Counted from the stretch's first letter, positions 27,828-36,059 are shown. The stretch: DNA of 43,718 bases from Spirochaetota bacterium (GCA_023398165.1 JAEWSQ010000001.1:1-43718), one strand, 5' to 3'. Notes: generated by a model from the letters alone, not told the origin. Numbers and translations: made by a program.

Positions 27828-28613
27828 TTATTTTAGAAGTAAAATATCCTGAATAGCGGCGCCTTTCGGCAGATATTCAGAAAAATCCGAGTCGGATGAA
27901 GATCCGGCCTTTTTAACTGCATTCAATACAGCACTTATATCGGTTGTTGAAAAAGAGTCAGCACTTGTTACAAGGAAAAATCTTTCAAAACCGGGGGCAT
28001 CGTCAAGCTTGTAGGAGAAATCCAGAGGAACTTCGCCTTTTGCATTCAACAAACCCGCATCTTTTCCTTTGTCAGGGAAATGCTGTGTCAGGGTTCCATT
28101 ACCGTCTGCAGAAAAAATAAAACCGTATTTAGCGCCTGCTGCAATGTAGCTCACCTGAATAATGTCGCCTGAGGATACATGCGTAAGTGAAGGAAGACGG
28201 ACAGCTTTGTTGCCGTCTTTTTTGTATACAAAAAGTTTTGAACCCGCACCTTTAATACGCTCTGAAGCGCCTTCAAGGCTGAACGGATTCGACAGAGATT
28301 GTTCAGATGAACCGGAAAGAACTCCGGCCCGTGATAAGCCGAGCGGAATGAGTAAAGCAAAACATAAAACAGCAGCGGCTGCCATTATGCTTTGAACGGT
28401 AAAATAGGTCCTTATTTTCCGCGGTTTTGATTCCGCCTGAGCCATCTTCGACAACACCGCAAATTTCATATCCATTACAGGATAATCACAAAGAATCTGC
28501 TCATTCGACTTTTTTATATGTTCAAGCATCTCCTGCTCATTTTCAAGCATGGATTGCCCACCGGGTATTTCACCCAAAGCGGCCTGTTCCAGCAGTAAGT
28601 CTTTTCTACTCAT
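27828..28613 (-). CDS. Membrane anti-sigma protein with DUF4384-like periplasmic domain
   Basis: 261 residues: a ~70-residue cytoplasmic helical part (SMLENEQEMLEHIKKSNEQI, then DMKFAVLSKMAQAE), one membrane helix (~74-94) and a periplasmic domain. The periplasmic part matches DUF4384: SLTHVSSGDIIQVSYIAAGAKYGFIFSADGNGTLTQHFP, then PLDFSYKLDDAPGFERFFLVTS. DUF4384 is often fused to caspase domains elsewhere; here it is fused to the sigma partner and the caspase is the next gene. No zinc-binding ZAS motif (HxxxCxxC) is seen. It overlaps the sigma gene's ribosome site region and starts 1 base after the sigma stop. Anti-sigma function is inferred from order and topology. Confidence 0.8.
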   Translation of the reverse strand: MSRKDLLLEQAALGEIPGGQSMLENEQEMLEHIKKSNEQILCDYPVMDMKFAVLSKMAQAESKPRKIRTYFTVQSIMAAAAVLCFALLIPLGLSRAGVLSGSSEQSLSNPFSLEGASERIKGAGSKLFVYKKDGNKAVRLPSLTHVSSGDIIQVSYIAAGAKYGFIFSADGNGTLTQHFPDKGKDAGLLNAKGEVPLDFSYKLDDAPGFERFFLVTSADSFSTTDISAVLNAVKKAGSSSDSDFSEYLPKGAAIQDILLLK

Positions 28614-28614
28614 A

Positions 28615-29118
28615 TTATTCTCCTGCGCAAACTAGTGCTTTTTTACGTAAAACAGACAGCCGTTTACGTACTCCCGAAACAGACATATTCATTTGAGAAG
28701 CAGTCTCTTCGAGGGTAAGCCCGTCAACATAGTGCATCACAGCCATGTCTCTTGTGTCTTCTTTTGCATCGGTGAAAAGGTAATCCAGAAAAATGGATGT
28801 ATCAGTTACCTCTTCATGCCGGGCACGCAGATTATCAGCAATCTCATTAAGAACATTGTCAATCTGCGGAGCCCACCGGACAGAATCAGAACGGATTTTA
28901 TTCAGACAAACACGGGTAGCAACAGTGTAAAAAAGGCTCGAACATACATTTGTGATAGTTTCTTTACGTTCCAGGATACGTACAAAAACATCCTGCATGC
29001 AGTCCAGGGCTTTTTCTTCATCTTTTAGTAAAAACCGGCATCTTCTAAGCACCATTGGTCCGAATTTCTCGTACAAAGCTCCGAAATTGTCGATACTAAG
29101 CTGTTCATCTGTTTTCAT
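28615..29118 (-). CDS. ECF-type RNA polymerase sigma factor
   Basis: 167 residues with the two conserved parts of an extracytoplasmic-function sigma factor. Region 2 covers ~10-80 (GALYEKFGPMVLRRCRFLLKDEEKALDCMQDVFVRIL), which opens the -10 region. Region 4 covers ~110-160 (RDMAVMHYVDGLTLEETASQMNMSVSGVRKRLSVLRKKA), which reads the -35. It is the first gene of an operon with the membrane anti-sigma protein and the exported caspase, and probably directs RNA polymerase to envelope-stress genes including its own. A self-recognised promoter cannot be proved from the 109-base divergent gap upstream. Confidence 0.93.
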   Translation of the reverse strand: MKTDEQLSIDNFGALYEKFGPMVLRRCRFLLKDEEKALDCMQDVFVRILERKETITNVCSSLFYTVATRVCLNKIRSDSVRWAPQIDNVLNEIADNLRARHEEVTDTSIFLDYLFTDAKEDTRDMAVMHYVDGLTLEETASQMNMSVSGVRKRLSVLRKKALVCAGE

Positions 29119-29192
29119 AGCCTATTCTATCCTTGTCATAAGATATAACACTGCAAAAGCAAAAAGCTGTTACCGCACTTGGAAAAAAGCAA

Positions 29193-29221
29193 TTGCACAG
29201 TGAGATTATTTCCTATATTAT
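29193..29221 (+). promoter_or_regulatory. Promoter giving a probable leaderless transcript
   Basis: TTGCAC (29193-29198), a 17-base spacer and TATTAT (29216-29221). Only 6 bases separate the -10 from the ATG at 29228, where transcription should start, and no ribosome site is present. Confidence 0.65.
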
Positions 29222-29227
29222 ACAACA

Positions 29228-29776
29228 ATGATAATAATAACCAAGTACATTTCATGTATCGCGCTATTTATTTTACTTATACAATATCTATCCCTGTTGT
29301 GGAGGGGAAAAAATCTTGATAAAAAAACGGGCGCTCTTCTTTTAAAAACAAAAGGAAAACCGAACAAAGTGTTCTACCCGTCAGCCGCCCTCATACCGCT
29401 TATTGTTATTGTGCAGTTTTTCAGGGAGTTAAGCCTTCCCCTATCGCTCGTGATCGACAGTTCGGCTGTCATTGCACTTGAAGTTCTCATACGGGAAAAA
29501 ATCCTCACAGAGCGAAGCGGTGTATACGAGAACGTTCTTATTTCAGATGGAAGATTCTTATTGAAAACTGATATTATATCATTCCCGACACTTTCATACG
29601 AAAATGATGAAACTGATGAAGAAAACAGTTCAAACGTCTACGCACAGGATGTAAAAGAGCTGAAGCAGAAAACTCTAAAAATAGTGACCCGTAAAAACGG
29701 AATAATTTTTATAGGATTTACTTCAAGAGAAGAAAGAGAAGAAGTTGTCAACATAGTCCGCACGTGGACTGAATAA
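29228..29776 (+). CDS. Membrane protein of unknown function
   Basis: 182 residues with hydrophobic segments at about 3-22 and two adjoining stretches between about 50 and 90. A charged cytoplasmic tail of about 90 residues follows, ending in a strand-helix pattern (LKIVTRKNGIIFIGFTSREEREEVVNIVRTW) like small PH-domain-type membrane proteins. No family is recognised. It faces away from the sigma-factor operon and probably has its own leaderless message. It converges on the DUF438 gene with 31 bases between stops. Confidence 0.7.
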   Translation: MIIITKYISCIALFILLIQYLSLLWRGKNLDKKTGALLLKTKGKPNKVFYPSAALIPLIVIVQFFRELSLPLSLVIDSSAVIALEVLIREKILTERSGVYENVLISDGRFLLKTDIISFPTLSYENDETDEENSSNVYAQDVKELKQKTLKIVTRKNGIIFIGFTSREEREEVVNIVRTWTE

Positions 29777-29807
29777 CGTTTATCTCATAATTCCGTCATA
29801 TAAAGGT

Positions 29808-30962
29808 TTATAAAAGACGTTTTTCACCCGATAACGACCTCAAGTGCGTTGCATCCTGGCTTACTTCCAGCGTTCCGCAGTAAGCGCCGTTCTCATCCCG
29901 GACAGCAAAGTATTCTATATGAATAAACTTTTCTTCAATAGTAAGATAAAACTCAGCTCTGTCCCTTGAACCGTCCTTAAATGAGCTGATAATTTCCTTA
30001 ACTTTATTCACGCTTTTAGGCGGATGGCAGTTTTCAACCAAACGTCCGACGACAGAGGGAGAACGGGGAAAAATACGGTGACGGGGATCGGAATAAAACT
30101 GCACTCGGTCATCAGGACCGACAAACGAAAAATCCAGGGGCAAGAGATTAAGAATACGTTCAAAATTATTGAGGGACAGAGCTCCCGTTTTAAAAGAAAC
30201 TAAAGACGCGCCTGCCGTCCCGTCAACATCAATCTTCGTTTTAGCTTCACCGGAAGATGACGGTATTACCTCAAAATCGAGGTGTGAAAGGAAACGGTGA
30301 GCAACAGGAAATAAAATATACCGTTCACGGTATACAAGAGCTCCTGCAGTAATATAGAATTCACCGAGATACCTCCAGAAAAGGGGACTGGGATAATTTG
30401 AAGCGATGCACAGAAGCGTTTCATCGTAGAGTTTTTTATACAGGGTAATAACATCATCCTGAACAGCCCACATTAAAGCGGTACAGCGGTGACGTGGCGA
30501 AGCCTTTTCAAACATGGAAAATAGACCGTTTTGCAGATCAGTGTAGTGATTCTGCACAAACACAAATTTCTCAAGTTCCATCTTAAGCCCTGCTAAAGAT
30601 TTTGAACCGTCAGAAATCCCCTTGGAAAACTGCTGAATATCAGCAAGAAACAGAGAAATCTGCTCATTTTTCCTAGCATACTCATACATGGAAGAACCCT
30701 CCCTATAGGAAGGAAGAATCTGCTTATCCAAAGATTCCGCACACGAACGGATAAAACGGGCAACAGGAATTTTATATATATTGATATCCGCTGCATTTTC
30801 GAGGACAGTATCGATTGCATCATTGACCATAAAAGCATCTGCCTTTTCAAGAACTTCTCTGTACTTCTCAAGGTTATCTGCGGAGCGCTCGCCCCGTACA
30901 AGCGACTGAAAATACTCAACCAAAAGCTGCGTATTAGCATCTAAATTTTGTAATGATTCCAT
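29808..30962 (-). CDS. DUF438-type protein: hemerythrin-like and PAS domains
   Basis: 384 residues. The first ~230 form a helical region with hemerythrin-like character. The C-terminal ~130 residues (about 255-384) form a PAS-type domain with the DUF438 hallmark: LPLDFSFVGPDDRVQFYSDPRHRIFPRSPSVVGRLVENCHPPKSVNKVKEIISSFKDG, then IEYFAVRDENGAYCGTLEVSQDATHLRSLSGEKRLL. The family is common in anaerobes and is thought to sense oxygen, redox state or iron. A GGAGG site precedes the ATG. It is a single gene, with an empty 320-base region upstream. The regulated target is not known. Confidence 0.88.
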   Translation of the reverse strand: MESLQNLDANTQLLVEYFQSLVRGERSADNLEKYREVLEKADAFMVNDAIDTVLENAADINIYKIPVARFIRSCAESLDKQILPSYREGSSMYEYARKNEQISLFLADIQQFSKGISDGSKSLAGLKMELEKFVFVQNHYTDLQNGLFSMFEKASPRHRCTALMWAVQDDVITLYKKLYDETLLCIASNYPSPLFWRYLGEFYITAGALVYRERYILFPVAHRFLSHLDFEVIPSSSGEAKTKIDVDGTAGASLVSFKTGALSLNNFERILNLLPLDFSFVGPDDRVQFYSDPRHRIFPRSPSVVGRLVENCHPPKSVNKVKEIISSFKDGSRDRAEFYLTIEEKFIHIEYFAVRDENGAYCGTLEVSQDATHLRSLSGEKRLL

Positions 30963-31282
30963 ACCGTAACCTCCGGGCTTAGTTTTAGTAATCGGAGTAC
31001 TTTCAAAAGTCAGACGAGTTTTGAAATTGCCTCTTTAATGCAGCGGCAGAAAATTCATAATTGATTAAATATAAGGAATTCTAAATTTTCTGTAAAACCA
31101 CTTTCGAAAGCTGCTCAGTCTACAGTGTAATACCGGTAAAGAGAAAAAGAAACAGGGGAACCTGAGAAGAGTAAAGAAATGCTCACAGATTCAGTGTACT
31201 GAAAGAATTGAATCAAGATGCCAACCGCGTGTTCCGTGCCGCGCTGCATCCGTGCATTCTGCGGTTTTTCCTAACTGTGTGT
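30963..31282. other. Non-coding stretch between msrB and DUF438 gene
   Basis: No open frame here has a ribosome site and coding character. It contains the GGAGG site of the DUF438 gene at its left end and the palindrome CTTTCGAAAG near 31102. A GC-rich segment near 31220-31265 has an inverted repeat of AACCGC and GCGGTT (minus strand) close to the msrB stop, a possible weak terminator. No RNA gene is recognised. Confidence 0.4.
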
Positions 31283-31774
31283 TTAGTGTTTCTCTTCTTT
31301 TGGAATAAAGCGCAAAGCGGCAGAGTTTATGCAGTAACGCTTCCGGGTCGGTGCAGGACCGTCGTCAAAAACGTGACCTAAATGGGCGCCTGAGGATTTG
31401 GAACGCACTTCTACACGCTTCATGCCGAAGGAAAGATCTTCAATAAGAATTAGATTATTCTCATCTATGGGGGTGAAAAAGCTGGGCCAACCGGTACCGG
31501 AATCGAACTTTGCACTTGATGTAAAAAGAGGCGTCCCGTCAATCTTGTCGACATAGATGCCCTGTTCATGGTTGTCCCAGTAGGCATTTTTAAAAGGCGG
31601 CTCTGTCCCTGCCTCAACGAGAATTTTGTATTCCTCGGGTGTTAGTTTGGAGCGAAGCTCTTCTGTCGGTTCTATGTAGCAGACTGAATTCATAGTTATT
31701 TCTCCTTGTGTTTTTTGTACACAGCTTGTGAGAATAAGCATCATACTCATGAATAAAAATGCTTTTCGTTTCAT
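31283..31774 (-). CDS. msrB: Peptide-methionine (R)-S-oxide reductase lipoprotein
   Basis: 163 residues. A lipoprotein signal peptide ends at LTSC (Cys18), so the enzyme acts in the periplasm or on the outer membrane. The MsrB core is clear: SGTGWPSF (92-99), EVRSKSSGAHLGHVFDDGP with H131 and H134, and catalytic C148 in RYCINSAALRF. The zinc-binding CxxC pairs of many MsrB proteins are absent, as in non-zinc subtypes. It repairs R-sulfoxide of methionine in exported proteins. There is no Shine-Dalgarno; TATATT lies 6 bases before the ATG, hinting at a leaderless message. Confidence 0.93.
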   Translation of the reverse strand: MKRKAFLFMSMMLILTSCVQKTQGEITMNSVCYIEPTEELRSKLTPEEYKILVEAGTEPPFKNAYWDNHEQGIYVDKIDGTPLFTSSAKFDSGTGWPSFFTPIDENNLILIEDLSFGMKRVEVRSKSSGAHLGHVFDDGPAPTRKRYCINSAALRFIPKEEKH

Positions 31775-31825
31775 GCCGATAATATACTATATTAGTAGGA
31801 AAAAGAAAAAGAAAAACGATCCTGT

Positions 31826-32404
31826 TTAATGCCCCTTTACAGCTTCAGAAGATACAAAACAGTCTGCAATATGATCATTCACGAGGCCTGCAGCCTGCAT
31901 AAATGAATATACGATAGTTGAACCGACAAATTTAAATCCCAATTTTTTTAAGTCTTTACTTATTCTGTCGGAAAGGGGAGTAGAAACAGGCACGTCCTGC
32001 ATTTTTTGCCAATGCCCTGTAACAGGCGTATGATTCACATAATCCCATATAAATTTGTCAAAGCTCCCATACTCTTTTATGATTTCCAGGAAAGCCCTTG
32101 CATTAGTCACAGCGGCATGTATCTTAAGCCGGTTTCTTATAATCCCCTCGTTGATTATGAGTTCTTCAATTTTTTTTTCACCATACAGTGCTACCCTATC
32201 GGGATCAAACCCGTCAAAGGCCTCTCTGAAAGCATCTCTTTTTTTAAGCACAGTTATCCATGACAGACCTGCCTGCATGCCCTCCAGAATAAGAAGTTCA
32301 AAAAGCTTCACGTCATCATGAACGGGACGACCCCATTCTTTGTCATGATATTCAATATAAATATCTGTATTTCCTGCCCAGGGGCATCTGGTTTTCTCGT
32401 TCAT
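31826..32404 (-). CDS. tag: DNA-3-methyladenine glycosylase I
   Basis: 192 residues, full length for the family. It removes 3-methyladenine from alkylated DNA. Zinc ligands match E. coli Tag: C7 (RCPWAG), H20 (EYHDKEWG), then H178 and C182 (NDHIADC). The motif EYHDKEWGRPVHDD and the phrase WDYVNHTPVTGHW are family signatures. It has an AGGAG site. It sits between msrB and an acetyltransferase on the same strand, each with a separate ribosome site. Confidence 0.95.
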   Translation of the reverse strand: MNEKTRCPWAGNTDIYIEYHDKEWGRPVHDDVKLFELLILEGMQAGLSWITVLKKRDAFREAFDGFDPDRVALYGEKKIEELIINEGIIRNRLKIHAAVTNARAFLEIIKEYGSFDKFIWDYVNHTPVTGHWQKMQDVPVSTPLSDRISKDLKKLGFKFVGSTIVYSFMQAAGLVNDHIADCFVSSEAVKGH

Positions 32405-32417
32405 AAACCTTGTACTC

Positions 32418-32903
32418 CTAATTAAGAGAGTGTTTCTCCTTACGGTAAAACCTCAGATCCATCCCCTCTTTTATCTGTTCTTTTTTACCGGTATCTTTAT
32501 AGCCGAGCTTTTCATAAAAGTGACAAAGTTTAGCTTCTTGAACAATAGTATCGAGCGTCCAGACACTAACATGCGGATACAGGGATTCTAATTTTTGTAC
32601 CGCTTCCTGACCCAAAGATTTATTTTGATAATCAGGATGAATAAACATAGGACCTATTGTACAGGTATTAGTTTCACTATAATACCTAAGCCTAACCGCG
32701 CCTACAGCCTGACCGTTATAGATAATGAGGTAATAGGTTGTCTCTTTTTGATTAAACCGCGCTTCGATCCTCTCTAAGAGCTCAGCACCGGGATTTGTAG
32801 AAAAATCCCGGTACTTTTCCAGGAGGGATTTGAACGAATCGATTTGAAGTCTATGGATGAGAGGCAGGTCATCTTTGACTGCCTTAACAAGGGTTAGTGC
32901 CGT
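32418..32903 (-). CDS. GNAT-family N-acetyltransferase with ACG start
   Basis: 161 residues. The first ATG (32648) would give only 76 residues and remove half the fold. In the same frame the coding sequence continues without stop up to 32903: LTLVKAVKDDLPLIHRLQIDSFKSLLEKY, then TYYLIIYNGQAVGAVRLRYYSETNTCTIGPMFIHPDYQNKSLGQEAV, the acetyl-CoA site, and FYEKLGYKD at the end. That is a complete GNAT fold of normal length. The first codon with correct spacing is ACG (32903-32901), 6 bases after GGAGG (32914-32910). Either ACG is used, a T was lost by mutation, or this is a base-calling error. The substrate is unknown. Confidence 0.8.
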   Translation of the reverse strand, partial: TALTLVKAVKDDLPLIHRLQIDSFKSLLEKYRDFSTNPGAELLERIEARFNQKETTYYLIIYNGQAVGAVRLRYYSETNTCTIGPMFIHPDYQNKSLGQEAVQKLESLYPHVSVWTLDTIVQEAKLCHFYEKLGYKDTGKKEQIKEGMDLRFYRKEKHSLN

Positions 32904-32945
32904 AGAAAACCTCCGGAAAAATCAGCTGTTTTTTAATACCTGTCT

Positions 32946-33434
32946 CTAGAGTACACCGCTAGAATCCATCGTGGTTTTATTTTTAAAATCCATGTGGTAT
33001 AGTTTTTCCCAGTGATTAATATTTAATGTACCCTTCGTAATCCGGATAGCCAGTATGCAGCAGTTCTCATCTTTTTCATTATTTGCCATGTCATACCATT
33101 GAGAAAAAGTCTTTCTAAGCTTTGTCCTCAGTTCAGCATTTTCTTTTTTCATAACCCAGCCGAGGTTTTCGCCGTTTCCTATACCGGTAAACCATTGACC
33201 GCTTACTGCAAATGCAACCTCCGGATTTTTTGCAATCTGCTGCATCTTGCAGGATTGAGAGTTAGTCGTAACATAAAAAACACCGTCTTCATAATGAGCA
33301 TCAACTTCGCGTACAACAGGCTGAGGATTTCCATTTACTGGATTAAGAGAAACAGTGGCAAATGCGACAAGATTATCCTTTCCATTGCCGAATTTTTCAT
33401 CAAGTAATTTTAAACCTTCTTCAAACATAGTCAT
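32946..33434 (-). CDS. Pyridoxamine-phosphate-oxidase-like flavin-binding protein
   Basis: 162 residues of the split-barrel PNPOx-like family, which binds FMN or F420. The pattern VAFATVSLNPVNGNPQPVVREVDAHYEDGVFYVTTNSQSCKMQQIAKNPEVAFAV is typical: a first strand pair, then the flavin-phosphate loop TTNSQSCKMQQI. AAGGAG lies 5 bases before the ATG. It may act as a small FMN-dependent reductase or in heme or flavin handling; sequence does not tell which. Transcription is probably independent of the neighbouring acetyltransferase genes. Confidence 0.88.
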   Translation of the reverse strand: MTMFEEGLKLLDEKFGNGKDNLVAFATVSLNPVNGNPQPVVREVDAHYEDGVFYVTTNSQSCKMQQIAKNPEVAFAVSGQWFTGIGNGENLGWVMKKENAELRTKLRKTFSQWYDMANNEKDENCCILAIRITKGTLNINHWEKLYHMDFKNKTTMDSSGVL

Positions 33435-33534
33435 ATTATATCTCCTTGGAATTTAATAAATTTGTATAACTACTATACATTTGTATATTATATCACAGAG
33501 TGTAAAAAGGGGAAGAGAATTTTCTCTTTTTTTA

Positions 33535-34020
33535 TCATAATTTTATATAATGCGGAATAATATCTGCATACTTGGTAGTACTCATGCGGAATCCGCCGGG
33601 AATAATTCCCAGCTGAGTAAAGCCGAGTTTCTTGTACAGTTTCAGCGCGCTCAGGTTTGAAGCAACAACGGCATTAAATTGAAGTATTCGAAAGCCATGA
33701 TTCTTTGCTTCAAGCAGGGAATGCCTTACCAAAGCCTCCCCGACACCCATTCCGCGGCATCCGGTCTTAACAGCATATGACGCATTTGCAATATGAGAAC
33801 ACCGGCCTACATTATTCGGATGCAGAATATACAAACCTGATATTTCATTATTGATAAGTGCGGCCGCTGTCAGGGTTTGAGATGAAAAGAAATCTAATCC
33901 TGTTTTTTCAGTGAGGTATTCCTCTTGAGGAAAGGCATTACCTTCCTCGACAATCTTATTCCATATAGTGATTAAATCGGGTATATCAGATTGTTTAAAA
34001 GGCCGTATAGTAATAGTCAT
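33535..34020 (-). CDS. GNAT-family N-acetyltransferase
   Basis: 161 residues, a full GNAT fold. ITIRPFKQSDIPDLITIWNKIVEEG is the N-terminal strand-helix. The acetyl-CoA pyrophosphate loop is CRGMGVGEALVRHSLLEA (about 87-104), and NAVVASNLSALKLYKKLGFTQLGIIPGGFR is the C-terminal part. The pattern and ending are close to the RimI-like YhhY/phosphinothricin group, but substrate cannot be assigned. GGAG precedes the ATG by 7 bases. It lies 15 bases downstream of the C39-like gene, so the two are probably one transcript. Confidence 0.9.
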   Translation of the reverse strand: MTITIRPFKQSDIPDLITIWNKIVEEGNAFPQEEYLTEKTGLDFFSSQTLTAAALINNEISGLYILHPNNVGRCSHIANASYAVKTGCRGMGVGEALVRHSLLEAKNHGFRILQFNAVVASNLSALKLYKKLGFTQLGIIPGGFRMSTTKYADIIPHYIKL

Positions 34021-34035
34021 TAAAAGTCTCCTGAC

Positions 34036-34575
34036 TTAGTTTTTGTTTTTAACAATATCAAATACCATATATCCCCGAAGTACTCTAAGAAAGACCGCAA
34101 GTTTTAAAACAAAGGGCATGGGACCTTTTATGCGAAAGGCCATGCTTTTTAACAGAGCATCAATATCAGCTGATTGCTCATATCCGAAGGGATTTGCAAT
34201 TATCAGCGTATTGTTTTCATTATCTATACCCGTAATCACCGAGTAATGAGAGGTAAGATTTGGTTTATTAAAATAGTCTTGTGTCAAGTAAATAAAGGGA
34301 ACCGGTATTCCGTCTTTCAGTTTTAATTCGATGAATTGCAATAGATTCTTTTTTCTTTTAACTTTATAGGCAACACTAAAGCCCGGCAGATATTTGGTAA
34401 AAGCCTTTATAACCTTAGCCGGGGTTGCCCCCAGGTATCCCGGAGGAAATTCATTTAGTAGTGTTTCTTCATGAGCTTTACTGCCGAAAAAAGAAATAAC
34501 CATACTTATAGAGGCATACGCACAGGTGTACGGCGTTTTTTGCGGTTCAATTTTAAAATTATCAAGTTTTATCAT
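34036..34575 (-). CDS. C39-like cysteine protease
   Basis: 179 residues with the papain-like C39 layout: KTPYTCAYASISMVISFFG with the catalytic Cys18 near the N-terminus, SHYSVITGID with the catalytic His, and ANPFG with the third polar residue. It lacks a signal peptide, so it acts in the cytoplasm or belongs to an unlinked exporter system. C39 domains usually trim leader peptides at double-glycine sites, but no bacteriocin or ABC transporter is adjacent. GGAG precedes the ATG. It is the farthest upstream of a short minus-strand series. Palindrome 1 lies 107 bases upstream. Confidence 0.82.
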   Translation of the reverse strand: MIKLDNFKIEPQKTPYTCAYASISMVISFFGSKAHEETLLNEFPPGYLGATPAKVIKAFTKYLPGFSVAYKVKRKKNLLQFIELKLKDGIPVPFIYLTQDYFNKPNLTSHYSVITGIDNENNTLIIANPFGYEQSADIDALLKSMAFRIKGPMPFVLKLAVFLRVLRGYMVFDIVKNKN

Positions 34576-34681
34576 TAGATCTCCTGTTTCAATTTTTTAA
34601 CACAGTATTTTCCTGTCATTATAATGCTTCTTCAAAAGCTGTGAAAGGGACATCTTATAGGTAAACTGAGTATTCTTTTAT

Positions 34682-34711
34682 ATAAATAGAACGAACGTTC
34701 GTTCTATTTAT
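34682..34711. promoter_or_regulatory. Palindrome 1, TetR-like operator candidate
   Basis: A perfect 30-base palindrome with no spacer; the core is TAGAACGAACGTTCGTTCTA. It lies between the C39-like gene (minus) and the antiporter gene (plus), 77 bases before the antiporter ATG, so it could control both. This symmetry and length are typical of TetR-family operators. Confidence 0.7.
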
Positions 34712-34788
34712 TTTTTCAGGTGATTTGGATTTTCCTTTCCTCTTGTAAAACAGTTTATTTCTCATTAAAGTACTGTTAAAGGATTTTT

Positions 34789-36009
34789 ATGCAGACAATT
34801 CCCCTAAATGTTATACTGGCCGTTATTCTATCAGGCGGCTGGATATTCGGAAAACTTTTCGGAAAAATAAAGCTGCCTTCAATACTCGGCATGGTTATCT
34901 TCGGACTTCTCTGTTCAGTTTTTCTAAAAGATAAAAGCCCCGAAGTCTTATGGGAATTAAGTCCTTTTTTAAAATCCTTCGCTCTCATTGTTATTCTTCT
35001 GCGGGCAGGACTCGGCATCCGCAAAGCTACCTTGAAAAAAGCAGGTGTCACGGCCCTCCTGATGTCCTTTGTCCCCTGTGTTTTTGAAGGGACGGCGCTC
35101 ACCTTTATTATCAAACTGATATTTGATTTCAACTGGGCTGCCTCGGGTCTCACTGCTTTTATGCTTTCTGCTGTATCGCCCGCAGTCGTTATTCCTTCCA
35201 TGCTCTCACTTAAAGAACAAGGCAGAGGCAAAAAAAATGAAGTCCCCACGATTATTATTGCAGGAGCCTCCATCGACGATGTTTTTGCCATAACTCTTTT
35301 TTCAGTATTCTTGTCTCTTGCTTCCGGGGGACAGAGCTCGATAATTCAATCTGTTATCAGTGTACCCGTATCTATCGGTGTTGGAATAGTTAGCGGTCTG
35401 ATTCTCGGTTTTCTACTGTCGTTTTTATTTTCAAAAAAGTACACGAGTATACGCGCTACAGAAAAAGTGCTCATTCTACTTATCTGCGGAACACTTCTTG
35501 TGCAGGTTGGGGACAGTTTTCACTTTGCTTCCCTTTTAGGGCTTATGACATGCGGCTTTATTATCCTTGAAAAACACGAACACATTGCCCATGAACTTTC
35601 CCAAAAACTTTCAAAAATATGGATATTCGCAGAAATAATACTCTTCGTTATTATAGGATTCTCACTCGACACTAAAACCGCAGGAGAAGCGGGATTAAAG
35701 GGACTTCTCGCTGTAAGCCTCGGCTTTATTTTCCGTTCACTTGGTGTTCTCATTGCAACTGCCCTTTCAAAACTCACATTTAAGGAGCGGCTTTTCTGCG
35801 TCATAGCCTACCTTCCAAAAGCTACCGTTCAGGCAGCCCTCGGGGGCGTTGCACTGAGCATGGGCCTTCCGGAAGGAAATACAATTCTTGCAATTGCCGT
35901 TGCGGCTATTCTTTTTACCGCCCCTTTAGGTCTTTTGGGAATTACATTTTTTGGGAAAAGGCTGCTGGACGAAGAAAAATCCTCAGATACCCCAAATTTC
36001 ACAGAGTAA
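34789..36009 (+). CDS. Cation/proton antiporter (CPA type)
   Basis: 406 residues with 12 or 13 membrane helices. Family motifs are visible: MLSAVSPAVVIPSM near 125-138 and GASIDDVFAITLF near 159-171, whose two aspartates (D163, D164) are the ion-binding pair. It exchanges Na+ or K+ for protons and would help in pH, salt or alkaline tolerance. The ATG at 34789 has AAAGGA 5 bases upstream. A TTGTAA/TAAAGT promoter-like pair lies between palindrome 1 and the ATG. A decayed copy of its 3' end follows at 36252-36350. Confidence 0.9.
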   Translation: MQTIPLNVILAVILSGGWIFGKLFGKIKLPSILGMVIFGLLCSVFLKDKSPEVLWELSPFLKSFALIVILLRAGLGIRKATLKKAGVTALLMSFVPCVFEGTALTFIIKLIFDFNWAASGLTAFMLSAVSPAVVIPSMLSLKEQGRGKKNEVPTIIIAGASIDDVFAITLFSVFLSLASGGQSSIIQSVISVPVSIGVGIVSGLILGFLLSFLFSKKYTSIRATEKVLILLICGTLLVQVGDSFHFASLLGLMTCGFIILEKHEHIAHELSQKLSKIWIFAEIILFVIIGFSLDTKTAGEAGLKGLLAVSLGFIFRSLGVLIATALSKLTFKERLFCVIAYLPKATVQAALGGVALSMGLPEGNTILAIAVAAILFTAPLGLLGITFFGKRLLDEEKSSDTPNFTE

Positions 36010-36059
36010 GAAATAAGAGACAATCACGAAAGACACAAACAAATCGGAACCCTGAAACA

